Shown here: positions 23,148-31,983 of the stretch, piece by piece | Position numbering within the stretch: position 1 is the first letter of the stretch | Layout: each line of letters begins with the position of its first letter | Assembly (NCBI GenBank): GCA_040902105.1 | Contig: JBBDXW010000030.1 | Coordinates: 1-32,034 of the forward strand | DNA: 32,034 nucleotides | Direction: 5' to 3' | Source of the DNA: IDS-8 sp040902105 | GTDB taxonomy: Bacteria > Pseudomonadota > Gammaproteobacteria > Steroidobacterales > Woeseiaceae | Translations under genes and position numbers: made by a program | Notes under the pieces: model-generated | What the model was told of the DNA's origin: nothing | What the model saw: only the letters and a program-made list of their open reading frames with translations | Database searches by the model: none

Positions 23148-23831
23148 ATGGACGTATTGGCGGAACTCAAGGGCGTGAGCCGTGTGTACCAGAAGGGCAA
23201 AGAGCGCGTCGAGGTGCTGCACGAACTGGACCTCGATATCCCGAAGGGCGATTTCCTCGCGCTGATGGGACCGTCGGGTTCCGGCAAGACGACCCTCCTG
23301 AACCTGCTCGGTGGCCTCGACAAGCCCACCGCAGGGACGGTGACCGTCGGCGGCGCCAAACTCTCCTCGATGTCGAACAGCCAGCTGTCCAACTGGCGCT
23401 CGACGCACGTCGGTTTCATTTTCCAGTTCTACAATCTGTTGCCGGTGCTGACGGCAAGGAAGAACGTCGAACTGCCGCTGCTGCTGACCAATCTGGGTTC
23501 GAGCGAACGAACCAAACGCGCCGACATCGCCCTGTCGATCGTCGGGCTTTCAGACCGTGCGAAACATTATCCGCGCGAGATGTCGGGCGGCCAGGAACAA
23601 CGCGTGGCGATCGCCCGCGCGGTGGTGTCGGACCCGACGATTCTGTTGTGCGACGAACCCACCGGCGACCTCGATCGCGAAACGGCGGACGACATTCTCA
23701 AGCTGTTGCAGATACTGAATCGCGAACACGGCAAAACCATCGTGATGGTGACCCACGACGCACAGGCAGCCGAATATGCGAACAGGATTCTGCATGTAGA
23801 CAAGGGCAAACTCGAGGCGAAGGCAGCATGA
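23148..23831 (+). CDS. ABC exporter ATP-binding protein (MacB/LolD type)
   Basis: 227 residues. Walker A GPSGSGKT (41-48), Q-loop Gln93 (FIFQFYNLLP), signature MSGGQEQRVAIARA (from 145), Walker B ILLCDEPTGDLD with Glu170, and the switch histidine in VTHDAQAAEYANRI. The signature starts with Met and has Glu at the second Q of the usual LSGGQQQR; neither is catalytic. This is the ATPase group that pairs with FtsX-like permeases. ATG 23148 follows GGAG (23139-23142), and the stop overlaps the permease start by four bases. Confidence 0.95.
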   Translation: MDVLAELKGVSRVYQKGKERVEVLHELDLDIPKGDFLALMGPSGSGKTTLLNLLGGLDKPTAGTVTVGGAKLSSMSNSQLSNWRSTHVGFIFQFYNLLPVLTARKNVELPLLLTNLGSSERTKRADIALSIVGLSDRAKHYPREMSGGQEQRVAIARAVVSDPTILLCDEPTGDLDRETADDILKLLQILNREHGKTIVMVTHDAQAAEYANRILHVDKGKLEAKAA

Positions 23832-24985
23832 AATACTTCGGCTTTATCTGGAAAAATGCGTGGCGTAAAAAGGTGCGCACGTCGCTGACTATTCTATCGG
23901 TGCTCGTCGCGTTCCTGTTGTATTCGCTGCTCAGCGCGATTGGCTATGCGTTCAGGGTTGGCGCGGATGTCGCGGACGCCGAGCGACTGGTGGTGCTGGA
24001 CAAGGTGTCCCTGATCAACCCCCTGCCTGTGAGTTATCGCAACAAGATCGCTGCGACGCCCGGGGTGGAGTCTGTAACCCACGCGTCCTGGTTCGGCGGC
24101 TACTATCAGGACCCGCGCAACCAGATGGCGCAGTTTCCGACCGAGCCGCGTGAATACTTCGAGATGTATCCGGAGTTGAAGATACCGCCGGAACAACTCG
24201 ACGCATGGGCCAGGAACAGGGCCGGCATCGTGGTCGGAGAGGAACTTGCGCAGCGGTTCGGCTGGAAGGTCGGCGATCGCATTCCGCTGCAGGCTACGAT
24301 CTGGACGAAAAAGGACGGTGGCCGTACCTGGGATTTCGACCTCGAGGGCATTTTCAGCACCGACGATCCCCGCGGTAACACCGCCTATATGCTGTTCAAC
24401 TACGATTATTTCGAGGAGGCGCGCGCCTTCGGCCAGGGAACGGTCGGTTGGTACATCCTGCGGATCGCCAGTGGAGCAAACCCCGTCGAAGTTGCCAACG
24501 CCATCGATGCCCAGTTCGCGAACTCGCCGAACGAAACGGAAACGAGCACTGAACAGGCCTTTGCCGAATCATTCTCCAAGCAATTCGGCAACATCGCATT
24601 GATCGTCACTCTCATTCTCGGCGCCGTGTTTTTTACGCTGCTGCTCGTTTCCGGCAACACCATGGCGCAATCCGTCCGCGAGCGGATTTCCGAGCTGGCG
24701 GTCCTGAAAACGCTCGGCTTTCGAGACCAGTCCGTCCTTGGCATCGTGTTGTCGGAATCCATCCTGATCATGCTGATCGGTGGACTCCTGGGGCTGGGCA
24801 TCGGCTGGCTCCTCGTTCAGGGCCTGTCCCAGAATCTCGGCGCATTTTTGCCGGGCATCTTCCTGTCGCCGCAGGCAGCGCTCGGCGCGCTCGCGCTGAT
24901 GGTCCTGGCCGGCATCGCCGCAGGCATATTTCCGGCCCTTAAAGCAATGCGTCTTTCCATCGTCGACGCGCTGGCCCGCGGCTAG
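23828..24985 (+). CDS. FtsX/MacB-type ABC permease, first of pair
   Basis: 385 residues. One N-terminal helix (VRTSLTILSVLVAFLLYSLL in part) is followed by a large periplasmic MacB-PCD-like domain (about 45-250; GVESVTHASWFGGYYQDP) and three C-terminal helices (ALIVTLILGAVFFTLLLVSG; VLSESILIMLIGGLLGLGIG; ALGALALMVLAGIAAGIFPA). RISELAVLKTLGF is the conserved cytoplasmic coupling segment and PALKAMRLSIVDALARG the family C terminus. It has no fused ATPase; the domain is the separate upstream gene. ATG 23828 overlaps that gene's stop. Confidence 0.93.
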   Translation: MKYFGFIWKNAWRKKVRTSLTILSVLVAFLLYSLLSAIGYAFRVGADVADAERLVVLDKVSLINPLPVSYRNKIAATPGVESVTHASWFGGYYQDPRNQMAQFPTEPREYFEMYPELKIPPEQLDAWARNRAGIVVGEELAQRFGWKVGDRIPLQATIWTKKDGGRTWDFDLEGIFSTDDPRGNTAYMLFNYDYFEEARAFGQGTVGWYILRIASGANPVEVANAIDAQFANSPNETETSTEQAFAESFSKQFGNIALIVTLILGAVFFTLLLVSGNTMAQSVRERISELAVLKTLGFRDQSVLGIVLSESILIMLIGGLLGLGIGWLLVQGLSQNLGAFLPGIFLSPQAALGALALMVLAGIAAGIFPALKAMRLSIVDALARG

Positions 24986-25002
24986 TGTCCTAGGAGCGAA
25001 CC

Positions 25003-26190
25003 ATGCGAAGCATCAGGCAGATTAGTGCCGTGACCTGGCTCAATATCAGAAATGTGCCGCAACGTCTCGGGTCGTCGATGGTTGCGGTGATCGGCGTGGC
25101 CGCGGTCGTGCTCGTATTCGCCGCTGTGCTCTCGATGGCCAAGGGTTTCGAACGAACTATGGTCGCAGCGGGAGCGGACGATGCCGCGATCGTCATGCGA
25201 AGCGGCTCGACGTCTGAAATGAACAGCGGCCTGTCGCACGAGCAGATGCTGATCGTCGCCAACGCGCCCGGCGTCATGAAAGACGGCGACACGCCCATCG
25301 CATCGGCTGAGCTGTACGTCATCATCGACATCAAGAAAAAGTCCAATAACCAGGACGCCAACGTACCTCTTCGCGGCGTGCAACCAGCCGCCTTTCAGGT
25401 GCGCGATAACGTGGAGCTGATCGAGGGCCGCATGTTCGAGCCGGGCAAGAACGAGTTCATCGTGGGGCACGCGGCGCAACAGGAGTTCGTGGGACTCGAC
25501 GTGGGATCGGTTATACGGTTCGGCCAGACGGACTGGAGCGTCGTCGGCGTGTTCTCGGCCAACGGCAGCGTGTCTGAATCGGAGCTGTGGACCGACGTTC
25601 GGGTGCTGCAGAGCGCCTACCGGCGCGGCAACAGCTATCAGTCGGTGCGGGTGAAGCTGGACGACAAGGACGACCTCGCAGCGCTGGAAAAAGTGCTGAC
25701 GGACGACCCGCGCATCGACCCGGACGTCCTGAGCGAAAGGGAATATTATTCGAGCCAGGCCGAGGGCCTGAGCCAGTTCATCCGCATCGTTGGTTACCCG
25801 TTAACGATATTGATGGCGATCGGCGCGGTGTTCGGCGCGCTGAATTCGATGTATTCGTCGGTGTCCGCTCGCGGCAAGGAGATCGCGACGCTGCGGGCGC
25901 TCGGCTTCGGACCGTTCCCGGTCATGGTGTCGACAGTCGTTGAATCGACCTTGCTGGCGCTGGCCGGCGGACTGATCGGCGGCGCGGTGGCCTACCTGAT
26001 ATTCAACGGCTTCCGCGTTTCGACGCTGAATGGCGCGAGCTTCAGCCAGGTGGTGTTCGACTTCGCCGTCACCGGCGACCTGCTGGTGCAGGGAATCATC
26101 GCCGCCCTGATTATCGGCGTCGTAGGCGGTTTTTTTCCGGCGATCCGCGCCGCCAGGATGCCGGTTGCCCAGGCGCTGCGGGAGTTGTAA
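25003..26190 (+). CDS. FtsX/MacB-type ABC permease, second of pair
   Basis: 395 residues with the same layout as its neighbour: one N-terminal helix (MVAVIGVAAVVLVFAAVLSM), a periplasmic domain of about 230 residues (PLRGVQPAAFQVRDNVELIEGRMF in part), and three C-terminal helices, with the coupling segment GKEIATLRALGFGPFPV and the ending FPAIRAARMPVAQALREL. The two permeases differ enough in sequence to suggest a heterodimer. ATG 25003 follows AGGAG. Substrate is unknown; adaptor plus ATPase plus two permeases resembles the tripartite exporters of peptides, glycolipids or macrolides. It converges on the ABC-F gene with a 32-base gap. Confidence 0.93.
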   Translation: MRSIRQISAVTWLNIRNVPQRLGSSMVAVIGVAAVVLVFAAVLSMAKGFERTMVAAGADDAAIVMRSGSTSEMNSGLSHEQMLIVANAPGVMKDGDTPIASAELYVIIDIKKKSNNQDANVPLRGVQPAAFQVRDNVELIEGRMFEPGKNEFIVGHAAQQEFVGLDVGSVIRFGQTDWSVVGVFSANGSVSESELWTDVRVLQSAYRRGNSYQSVRVKLDDKDDLAALEKVLTDDPRIDPDVLSEREYYSSQAEGLSQFIRIVGYPLTILMAIGAVFGALNSMYSSVSARGKEIATLRALGFGPFPVMVSTVVESTLLALAGGLIGGAVAYLIFNGFRVSTLNGASFSQVVFDFAVTGDLLVQGIIAALIIGVVGGFFPAIRAARMPVAQALREL

Positions 26191-26222
26191 TGGTATCTTT
26201 TTATTAATCAGATAGTTCTAGA

Positions 26223-28151
26223 TCATACTTCCTCTGACTTCTTAACACTTGCCTGCAACGCCTCGAGCGCTTCGGTCGCTTCGAGCCATTCCGCCTCGGC
26301 CTTCGCAAGGATCCAGTTGTTGTCGATCTGTTCGTCGAGTACGGCGCGCAATGCGGGCTTGCTCGCGGGCTCGTACAACTCCGGTTCTGCCAGGCGCGCC
26401 TCCAGTTCTTTCTTGCGTGCGTTCGATTTTCCCAGCGCCGCCTCCGCTTTTTCGATGCGTCGATAAAGGGGTTTCAGGGACTGCCGTTCCACAGCTTCGC
26501 GGCGCTTCCGCTCTTTGCGTGCGGCGAATGTCTGTGCCCCGTCGCCGTTGCCGGCGTTCACCGCAGGCTTCGCGTCCAGCCGGTTCCGCGCGGCGAGCCA
26601 TGCGGGATAATCGTCGAGGCTGCCGTCGAACTCCGCTACGGAGCCGCGGTGTACGAGCAGAAGACGGTCCGTCGTGACCCGCAGCAGATGACGATCGTGC
26701 GAAACGATCATCATCGCGCCGGCGAATTCCTGCAGCGCGTATGCCAGCGCCTGGCGCATCTCGAGGTCGAGATGGTTGGTCGGCTCATCCAGCAGCAGCA
26801 GGTTCGGCCGGCGATAAACCAGCAGGGCCAGTGCAAGACGCGATTTCTCGCCGCCGGAGAACGGTGCCGTGGTCATGAACGCCGTATCGTTGGAGAAACC
26901 GAAACCGCCCAGGTACCTGCGCAGGTCCGCTTCGCGCGCCGTCGGCTCGATTTCAAAGAAATGTTCGAGGGGCGAGCGCTCTGGATCGAGCTGCTCCACC
27001 TGGTGCTGGGCAAAATAGCCGATCGTGAGATCGTTCGCGGGCACGCGCTCGCCGCTCGTCGGCCGCAGCATGCCGGCGACGAGCTTGATCAGCGTGGACT
27101 TCCCTGCCCCGTTTGCGCCCAGCAGCCCGATTCGGTCGCCGGGCGTAAGGCTCAGGCGTACGCCGGACAGCACGGTCGTCGTCCCGTAGCCCACGTCCGC
27201 GCCATCGATCCGCAACAAGGGATTCGGTATTTTCTCCGGCTGCCGTAACGCGAAGTGAAACGGCGAGTCCACGTGCGCCGGCGCGATGAGTTCCATGCGT
27301 TCGAGCGCTTTGATACGGCTCTGCGCCTGCCGCGCCTTGGAAGCCTTGGCACGAAAGCGGTCGACGAAAGAACGGATGTGCGCGATCTCGCGCTGCTGCT
27401 TGCGGTATTGCGCCTGCTGATGCGCGAGCCGTTCGGCGCGGATGCGCTCGAAGGCCGAGTAGTTTCCGCTGTAAAGCGTCGCGTGCCGATTCTCCAGGTG
27501 CACGATCTGGCCCGCGACCGAATCGAGGAAATCGCGATCGTGTGAGATGAGCAGCAGCGTGCCGGGATAGGCACGCAGCCAATCCTCGAGCCAGATCACG
27601 GTATCGAGATCGAGATGGTTGGTCGGTTCGTCGAGTAACAGCAGCGACGACCGGCACATCAGCGCGCGTGCGAGATTGAGGCGCATCCGCCAGCCGCCGG
27701 AGAACTCAGCGACGGGGCGGGCCTCATCGGCCGTGGTGAAGCCGAGCCCATGCAGTAACTGGCCGGCGCGACTTCTGGCGGTGTATCCGTCAATGAGTTC
27801 GAAGTCACTGTGCAGATGCGCCAGCGCCGTGCCGTCACCGCAAGCTTCGGCGCCGGCAATCTGTGTTTCGGCGGCGCGCAGCTCGGCGTCGCCGTCCAGC
27901 ACATATTCGATCGACGCACGCGAATCGGACGGCGTTTCCTGCGCCACATGCGCGATGACCCAGTCGCCGGGGAATTTCAGGTCGCCACCGTCGGCGCCGA
28001 TTTCGCCCTGGAGCAGCGCAAAGAGACTGGACTTGCCGCTACCGTTGGCGCCCGTAATGCCGACTTTCTGCCCCGGATGAATCTGCAGACTGACGTCTTC
28101 GAGCAATAATTTGGCCCCGCGGCGCAGGGCGAGATGGGTGAACTGAAGCAT
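26223..28151 (-). CDS. ABC-F family ATPase (YheS/Uup-like translation factor)
   Basis: 642 residues with two tandem ABC domains and no membrane segment. First domain: Walker A GANGSGKS, signature FSGGWRMRLNLARAL, Walker B LLLLDEPTNHLDLD. An interdomain linker (about 235-300; AQYRKQQREIAHIRSFVDRF in part) is the arm that contacts tRNA in ABC-F factors. Second domain: GANGAGKS, FSGGEKSRLALALL, LLLLDEPTNHLDLE. The C-terminal region (about 540-640) is a charged coiled coil, as in YheS. ABC-F proteins act on the ribosome, relieving stalled or antibiotic-bound states. No Shine-Dalgarno is visible before ATG 28151, while TACAAT lies nine bases upstream, so the mRNA may have almost no leader. Confidence 0.93.
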   Translation of the reverse strand: MLQFTHLALRRGAKLLLEDVSLQIHPGQKVGITGANGSGKSSLFALLQGEIGADGGDLKFPGDWVIAHVAQETPSDSRASIEYVLDGDAELRAAETQIAGAEACGDGTALAHLHSDFELIDGYTARSRAGQLLHGLGFTTADEARPVAEFSGGWRMRLNLARALMCRSSLLLLDEPTNHLDLDTVIWLEDWLRAYPGTLLLISHDRDFLDSVAGQIVHLENRHATLYSGNYSAFERIRAERLAHQQAQYRKQQREIAHIRSFVDRFRAKASKARQAQSRIKALERMELIAPAHVDSPFHFALRQPEKIPNPLLRIDGADVGYGTTTVLSGVRLSLTPGDRIGLLGANGAGKSTLIKLVAGMLRPTSGERVPANDLTIGYFAQHQVEQLDPERSPLEHFFEIEPTAREADLRRYLGGFGFSNDTAFMTTAPFSGGEKSRLALALLVYRRPNLLLLDEPTNHLDLEMRQALAYALQEFAGAMMIVSHDRHLLRVTTDRLLLVHRGSVAEFDGSLDDYPAWLAARNRLDAKPAVNAGNGDGAQTFAARKERKRREAVERQSLKPLYRRIEKAEAALGKSNARKKELEARLAEPELYEPASKPALRAVLDEQIDNNWILAKAEAEWLEATEALEALQASVKKSEEV

Positions 28152-28192
28152 GGCGCGGCATTGTACGCGCCGTTACGCCGTCAGGTGCCGCG

Positions 28193-28365
28193 GTCAGGTG
28201 CCGGACTTGGATCTTTGGACATTTCACACGGGTTAGGTGCCGGACTTGGATCTGGACATTTCACAAGCGGTCGATTCAGATCGCGCGTCCACGTGAAATG
28301 TCCAAAGATCCAAGTCCGGCACCTGACCGCGTGAAATGTCCAAAGATCCAAGTCCGGCACCTGAC
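28193..28365. repeat. family A palindromic repeat, copy 3 (doubly nested)
   Basis: Two left arms in a row (28193-28227 and 28231-28264) are followed by a 28-nt loop and two right arms (28293-28327 and 28331-28365), all built on GGTGCCGGACTTGGATCTTT. Outer arms pair exactly; the inner left arm lacks two Ts (ATCTGGAC). The loop shares TTCAGATCGCG (28275-28285) with copy 1. Further partial ends (GTCAGGTGCC near 28180; GGCACCTAACGGCG near 28371) flank both sides. The cluster fills the promoter region between the divergent ABC-F and aminotransferase genes, so here it cannot serve as a terminator for convergent genes. Confidence 0.9.
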
Positions 28366-28452
28366 GGCGGGCACCTAACGGCGAATTTACCCTTCCGGAG
28401 TAAATGACCGCAGGAACCGATAGAATGTCCGGTTCGCCAGCCAGGAATCGTC

Positions 28453-29961
28453 ATGACTCGACCGGCCAACATTCTCGACCCGAGGCGCCATCTGTCCCGC
28501 TTGCACGAACTGCGCGGGGCCGGCGGCAGTGTGCGCACGCCAGGTTTGTCGGACGAGGTCATTCTGCAGTTCCTGGCCCGGGACCCGTCCCTGGCGGTCG
28601 CGGTCGAGCGGGCCCACGCCGAATACCAGGCGATCAAAGAGTCCTGTGCCGACCTGCTGGTCCTGGACGAGGCGGAACAGGCGCTCCGGGTGCAGGACGG
28701 TTTCGTCAACTTCTACGCCGCGGACGCCGTAAACCCTTATGTGTCGCTGGCGGCGCAGGGACCGTGGATCGTCACCTTGAAGGGCGCCGTCATCTACGAC
28801 TGCGGCGGCTACGGCATGCTGGGCCTCGGACATGCACCCGAGGCTGTACTGGACGCCATGAACAAACCGCACGTCATGGCCAATATCATGACCCCGGCCA
28901 TAAGCCAGATGCGTTTCATCGATGCGCTGCGCAAGGAACTCGGCCACAGCCGCGGCGGCTCCCCGTTTACCCGTTTCCTGTGCCTGAACAGCGGTTCGGA
29001 ATCGGTCTCGGTGGCGGCACGCATCGCCGACATCGCCACCAAACACATGACCGACCCGGAGGGGCGTTATGCCGGATGCGTCGTGCGCGGCCTGACCCTG
29101 AAGGGCAGCTTTCACGGCCGCACCGATCGTCCGGCACGGCATTCCCACTCGTCACAGAAAAAGTACCGCAAGTACCTGGCGTCGTTTCGCGAAACCGACT
29201 ATCTGCTCACGGTGGAGCCGAACGACATCGACGCTCTCGAAGCGGTATTCGCCAGGGCCGACAAGGATCGCGTCTTCATCGAGGCATTTTTCATGGAGCC
29301 GGTCATGGGCGAAGGCAACCCAGGGCAGGCGGTGACCCCGGAGTTCTACCGGCGCGCTCGCGAGCTGACGGAACGACACGGCTGCCTTTTCCTCGTCGAT
29401 TCCATCCAGGCCGGGCTGCGCGCCCACGGCGTGCTCTCGATCGTGGACTACCCTGGATTCCAGGATCTGCCGCCGCCCGATATGGAAACGTATTCGAAGG
29501 CGCTGAACGCCGGCCAGTATCCGCTGTCGGTGCTGGCCATGTCCGGCCGCGCGGCGACCCTTTATCGTCACGGCGTCTACGGCAATACGATGACCAGCAA
29601 CCCGCGCGCGCTCGACGTCGCGGTGACCGTGTTACAAAGCATTACTCCCGCGTTGCGCGAGAACATACGCGCCTCTGGTAGCCTGCTCGTCGAACGATTT
29701 CGCCAATTGGCCGGTGAACTCGGGGGTCCAATCACCAGGGTGCAGGGAACCGGGCTTCTCCTGAGTTGCGAACTGGAGCCGCGTTACCGATGCTTCGGCG
29801 AGAACAGTACGGAAGAGTACCTGCGCCGCAATGGCTTGGGCGTCATTCACGGCGGTACAAATTCCCTGCGCTTCACTCCGCATTTCCAGATGACCGAAGC
29901 GGAAGCGCAATTGATCGTCGACCTTACGAAGGACGCACTGATTAACGGCCCCGTACTCTGA
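28453..29961 (+). CDS. class III PLP-dependent aminotransferase with unusual active-site motif
   Basis: 502 residues, longer than the usual 420-460 by an N-terminal domain (about 1-85; LSRLHELRGAGGSVRTPGLS). The fold shows GGYGMLGLGHAPE (cofactor/substrate entrance), NSGSESV (180-186), GSFHGRTDRPARHS (219-231), MEPVMGEGN, LFLVDSIQAGLRAHG, and the Schiff-base lysine in METYSKALNAG (Lys349). The usual DExQ motif is DSIQ here (Asp316, Ser317, Gln319): Asp and Gln are kept, Glu is not. The amino donor cannot be assigned; lysine or omega-amino acid transaminases are the nearest functional guesses. AGGA at 28443-28446 precedes ATG 28453. Confidence 0.88.
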   Translation: MTRPANILDPRRHLSRLHELRGAGGSVRTPGLSDEVILQFLARDPSLAVAVERAHAEYQAIKESCADLLVLDEAEQALRVQDGFVNFYAADAVNPYVSLAAQGPWIVTLKGAVIYDCGGYGMLGLGHAPEAVLDAMNKPHVMANIMTPAISQMRFIDALRKELGHSRGGSPFTRFLCLNSGSESVSVAARIADIATKHMTDPEGRYAGCVVRGLTLKGSFHGRTDRPARHSHSSQKKYRKYLASFRETDYLLTVEPNDIDALEAVFARADKDRVFIEAFFMEPVMGEGNPGQAVTPEFYRRARELTERHGCLFLVDSIQAGLRAHGVLSIVDYPGFQDLPPPDMETYSKALNAGQYPLSVLAMSGRAATLYRHGVYGNTMTSNPRALDVAVTVLQSITPALRENIRASGSLLVERFRQLAGELGGPITRVQGTGLLLSCELEPRYRCFGENSTEEYLRRNGLGVIHGGTNSLRFTPHFQMTEAEAQLIVDLTKDALINGPVL

Positions 29962-29973
29962 CAGGACATCCGA

Positions 29974-29997
29974 TCGCCCGCTTGGCGGGCTCCAACA
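29974..29997 (-). repeat. REP sequence, Pseudomonas-type
   Basis: On the minus strand this reads TGTTGGAGCCCGCCAAGC followed by GGGCGA, close to the classic TGTAGGAGC-type REP and to the copy at 31984. The stem GCCCGC/GCGGGC could also act as a transcription end for the aminotransferase gene, whose stop is 13 bases upstream. Confidence 0.75.
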
Positions 29998-30128
29998 GCG
30001 TTTTGTCCATCGTTATGCCAAAACGGCTTAATCGCGCGCTGTTGAAGCCTGCCATGCAGGCGATCGCGCCGAGGCGAAATCTCCCGTGGATGCTATTATC
30101 GCGGCACATTCGAACTCAGGCGAACGTG

Positions 30129-31832
30129 ATGTACCGTATTGCTGTTTTCCTTTCTCTCGTCGTCATCGCTTTGTCGACCGCTGCCTGTTCGCGTCCGGCG
30201 GATGACAGTACGCAAACCGCACCCGCTGCCGCCGCTTCGGCCGAGGAACACGCCAGCGACAACCTTGCGCTCATTTCCAGGGAAAACCTGCAGGGGCACC
30301 TCGCTTACCTTGCGGACGACGCTCGTACCGGGCGTATGACCGGGACCGAGGGCTACGATGATTCTGCGGAGTACGTCGTGCAGCAGTTCGCCTCGCTCGG
30401 TCTCGAGCCGGGAGGTGACGAGGGCTGGTACCAGAACGTGCCGATGATCGGCAACAGGCTCGACATCGAGCGCACCGCGGTCACGCTGCACCAGGATAGC
30501 GGCGATTCAAGTCTGAAATGGAAAGAAGATTTTGTCATGGGCGGCGACGAAGTGCGCGACCAGACAAGTGTCACGGCCGAAGTCGTTTTCGCGGGATTCG
30601 GCGTCCATGCGCCGGACATGGGCTATTCGGATTATGACGGCATCGATGTCCGCGGAAAAATTGTCGCCGTGTTCGGCGGCGCGCCGGCAAACTTTCCGCA
30701 CAACGAGCGCGCATTTTATTCCTCCGGCCGCACCAAGGCCGAGGAGATGGTCAAGCGCGGCGCCGTCGGCCAGATCGGTTTGCGTTCGCGCACAGACCAG
30801 AAACGAGTGCCGTGGGAGCGGCTCACGCTCAACGCAGGAATCTTGCAGGGCATGTCGTGGCTCAATCTGTCGGGTGAAGCCGCCGACTACCACGCACAGC
30901 TCGAGGGATCCGCGACGCTGAGCGTTCCGACTGCCGCGGACCTGTTCGAAGGCGCCCCCATCAACTTCGAGCAGGCACTCGATGCCGCGGACGCCGGCAC
31001 GCCGTTGTCGACGCCCCTGGGCGTCGCGGCCACCCGGAGCCAGAAGTCGAGCCATGAAGAGATTTCGAGCCCCAACGTGATCGGCATCATCCGGGGCAGC
31101 GACCCTCAGCTAAAGGACGAGTACGTCGTGTATTCGGCGCATCTCGATCATGTGGGAATCGGCGCGCCGGTCGACGGCGACAACATCTACAATGGGTTCT
31201 ATGACAATGCGATGGGCGTGGCGCTATTGATTGAAGCGGCGCGCGCACTCGCCGCCATGCCGGAGCCACCTCGCCGTTCCATTCTTTTTATTGCACTCAC
31301 GGGTGAGGAACGCGGCCTCCTCGGTTCCGATTATTTTGCGCACTACCCCACCGTGCCGTCGGATGCCCTGGTGGCAAACGTGAATCTCGACATGCCACTC
31401 CTTCTTTATCCGCTGGCAGACGTTATTGCCTTCGGCGCCGAACATTCCACCCTTCAGCAGCTGATCGAGCCGGCTGTCGCCGCCGAGAGTCTCGCGCTGA
31501 CCCCCGACCCCGTGCCCGAAGAAGTGCTTTTCATTCGCAGTGACCAATACTCCTTCGTGCGTCAGGGCGTGCCCTCCGTGTTCCTCGTGCCGGGCTTCAC
31601 CTCTACGGACCCCGGCATCGACGGCGCCGCCGCCTTTCAGGGGCACCTCGCTATGCATTATCACAAGCCAAGCGACGACAGTTCACGGACGGTCGACTGG
31701 GAGTCGGCATTGCGCTTTGCGCGTGCCAACGTGCGAATCGGCCTCGCGATCGCCGGGGATGACATTCGGCCCGCCTGGAACGAAGGCGATTTCTTTGGCG
31801 AGCGCTTCGGCAGAACGCAGACCGCCGATTAG
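30129..31832 (+). CDS. M28-family metallopeptidase lipoprotein with PA domain
   Basis: 567 residues from ATG 30129, where the lipoprotein signal FLSLVVIALSTAAC begins; the longer frame to 29982 has no signal and runs across the REP. Cys20 is the lipidation site. A protease-associated insert (about 130-290; FAGFGVHAPDMGYSDYDGID in part) precedes the catalytic part. Zinc ligands and catalytic residues appear as HLDHVG (His338, Asp340), YDNAMG (Asp359), GEERGLLGS (Glu393, Glu394), NLDMP, and a late MHYHKPSDD. The family comprises aminopeptidases; an envelope-anchored copy fits peptide scavenging, as does the M13 lipoprotein at 14.7 kb. Confidence 0.93.
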   Translation: MYRIAVFLSLVVIALSTAACSRPADDSTQTAPAAAASAEEHASDNLALISRENLQGHLAYLADDARTGRMTGTEGYDDSAEYVVQQFASLGLEPGGDEGWYQNVPMIGNRLDIERTAVTLHQDSGDSSLKWKEDFVMGGDEVRDQTSVTAEVVFAGFGVHAPDMGYSDYDGIDVRGKIVAVFGGAPANFPHNERAFYSSGRTKAEEMVKRGAVGQIGLRSRTDQKRVPWERLTLNAGILQGMSWLNLSGEAADYHAQLEGSATLSVPTAADLFEGAPINFEQALDAADAGTPLSTPLGVAATRSQKSSHEEISSPNVIGIIRGSDPQLKDEYVVYSAHLDHVGIGAPVDGDNIYNGFYDNAMGVALLIEAARALAAMPEPPRRSILFIALTGEERGLLGSDYFAHYPTVPSDALVANVNLDMPLLLYPLADVIAFGAEHSTLQQLIEPAVAAESLALTPDPVPEEVLFIRSDQYSFVRQGVPSVFLVPGFTSTDPGIDGAAAFQGHLAMHYHKPSDDSSRTVDWESALRFARANVRIGLAIAGDDIRPAWNEGDFFGERFGRTQTAD

Positions 31833-31903
31833 CGCATCCGCACGAGCTCGGGCGCCCCACCAGCGAATTATGTCCATCCAGTCGAGATGAAAGGGCCGAT
31901 CCC

Positions 31904-31975
31904 ATGACCCACGACAAAAAGTTCATCGCACTCATGTTGATGGTTGCGACGCTCATCGGCAGCGACGGAGGTTAG
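31904..31975 (+). CDS. 23-codon frame, possible broken signal peptide
   Basis: MTHDKKFIALMLMVATLIGSDGG-stop has the charged-then-hydrophobic pattern of a signal peptide but ends at once. The stop lies nine bases before a REP sequence. It could be the 5' stub of a gene interrupted here, or chance. No clear ribosome binding site. Confidence 0.25.
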   Translation: MTHDKKFIALMLMVATLIGSDGG

Positions 31976-31983
31976 AAGAACCC

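Noticed and set aside
28193..28365. CRISPR-like array
   Set aside because: The repeats are inverted and nested, not direct repeats with unique spacers, and no cas gene is present.
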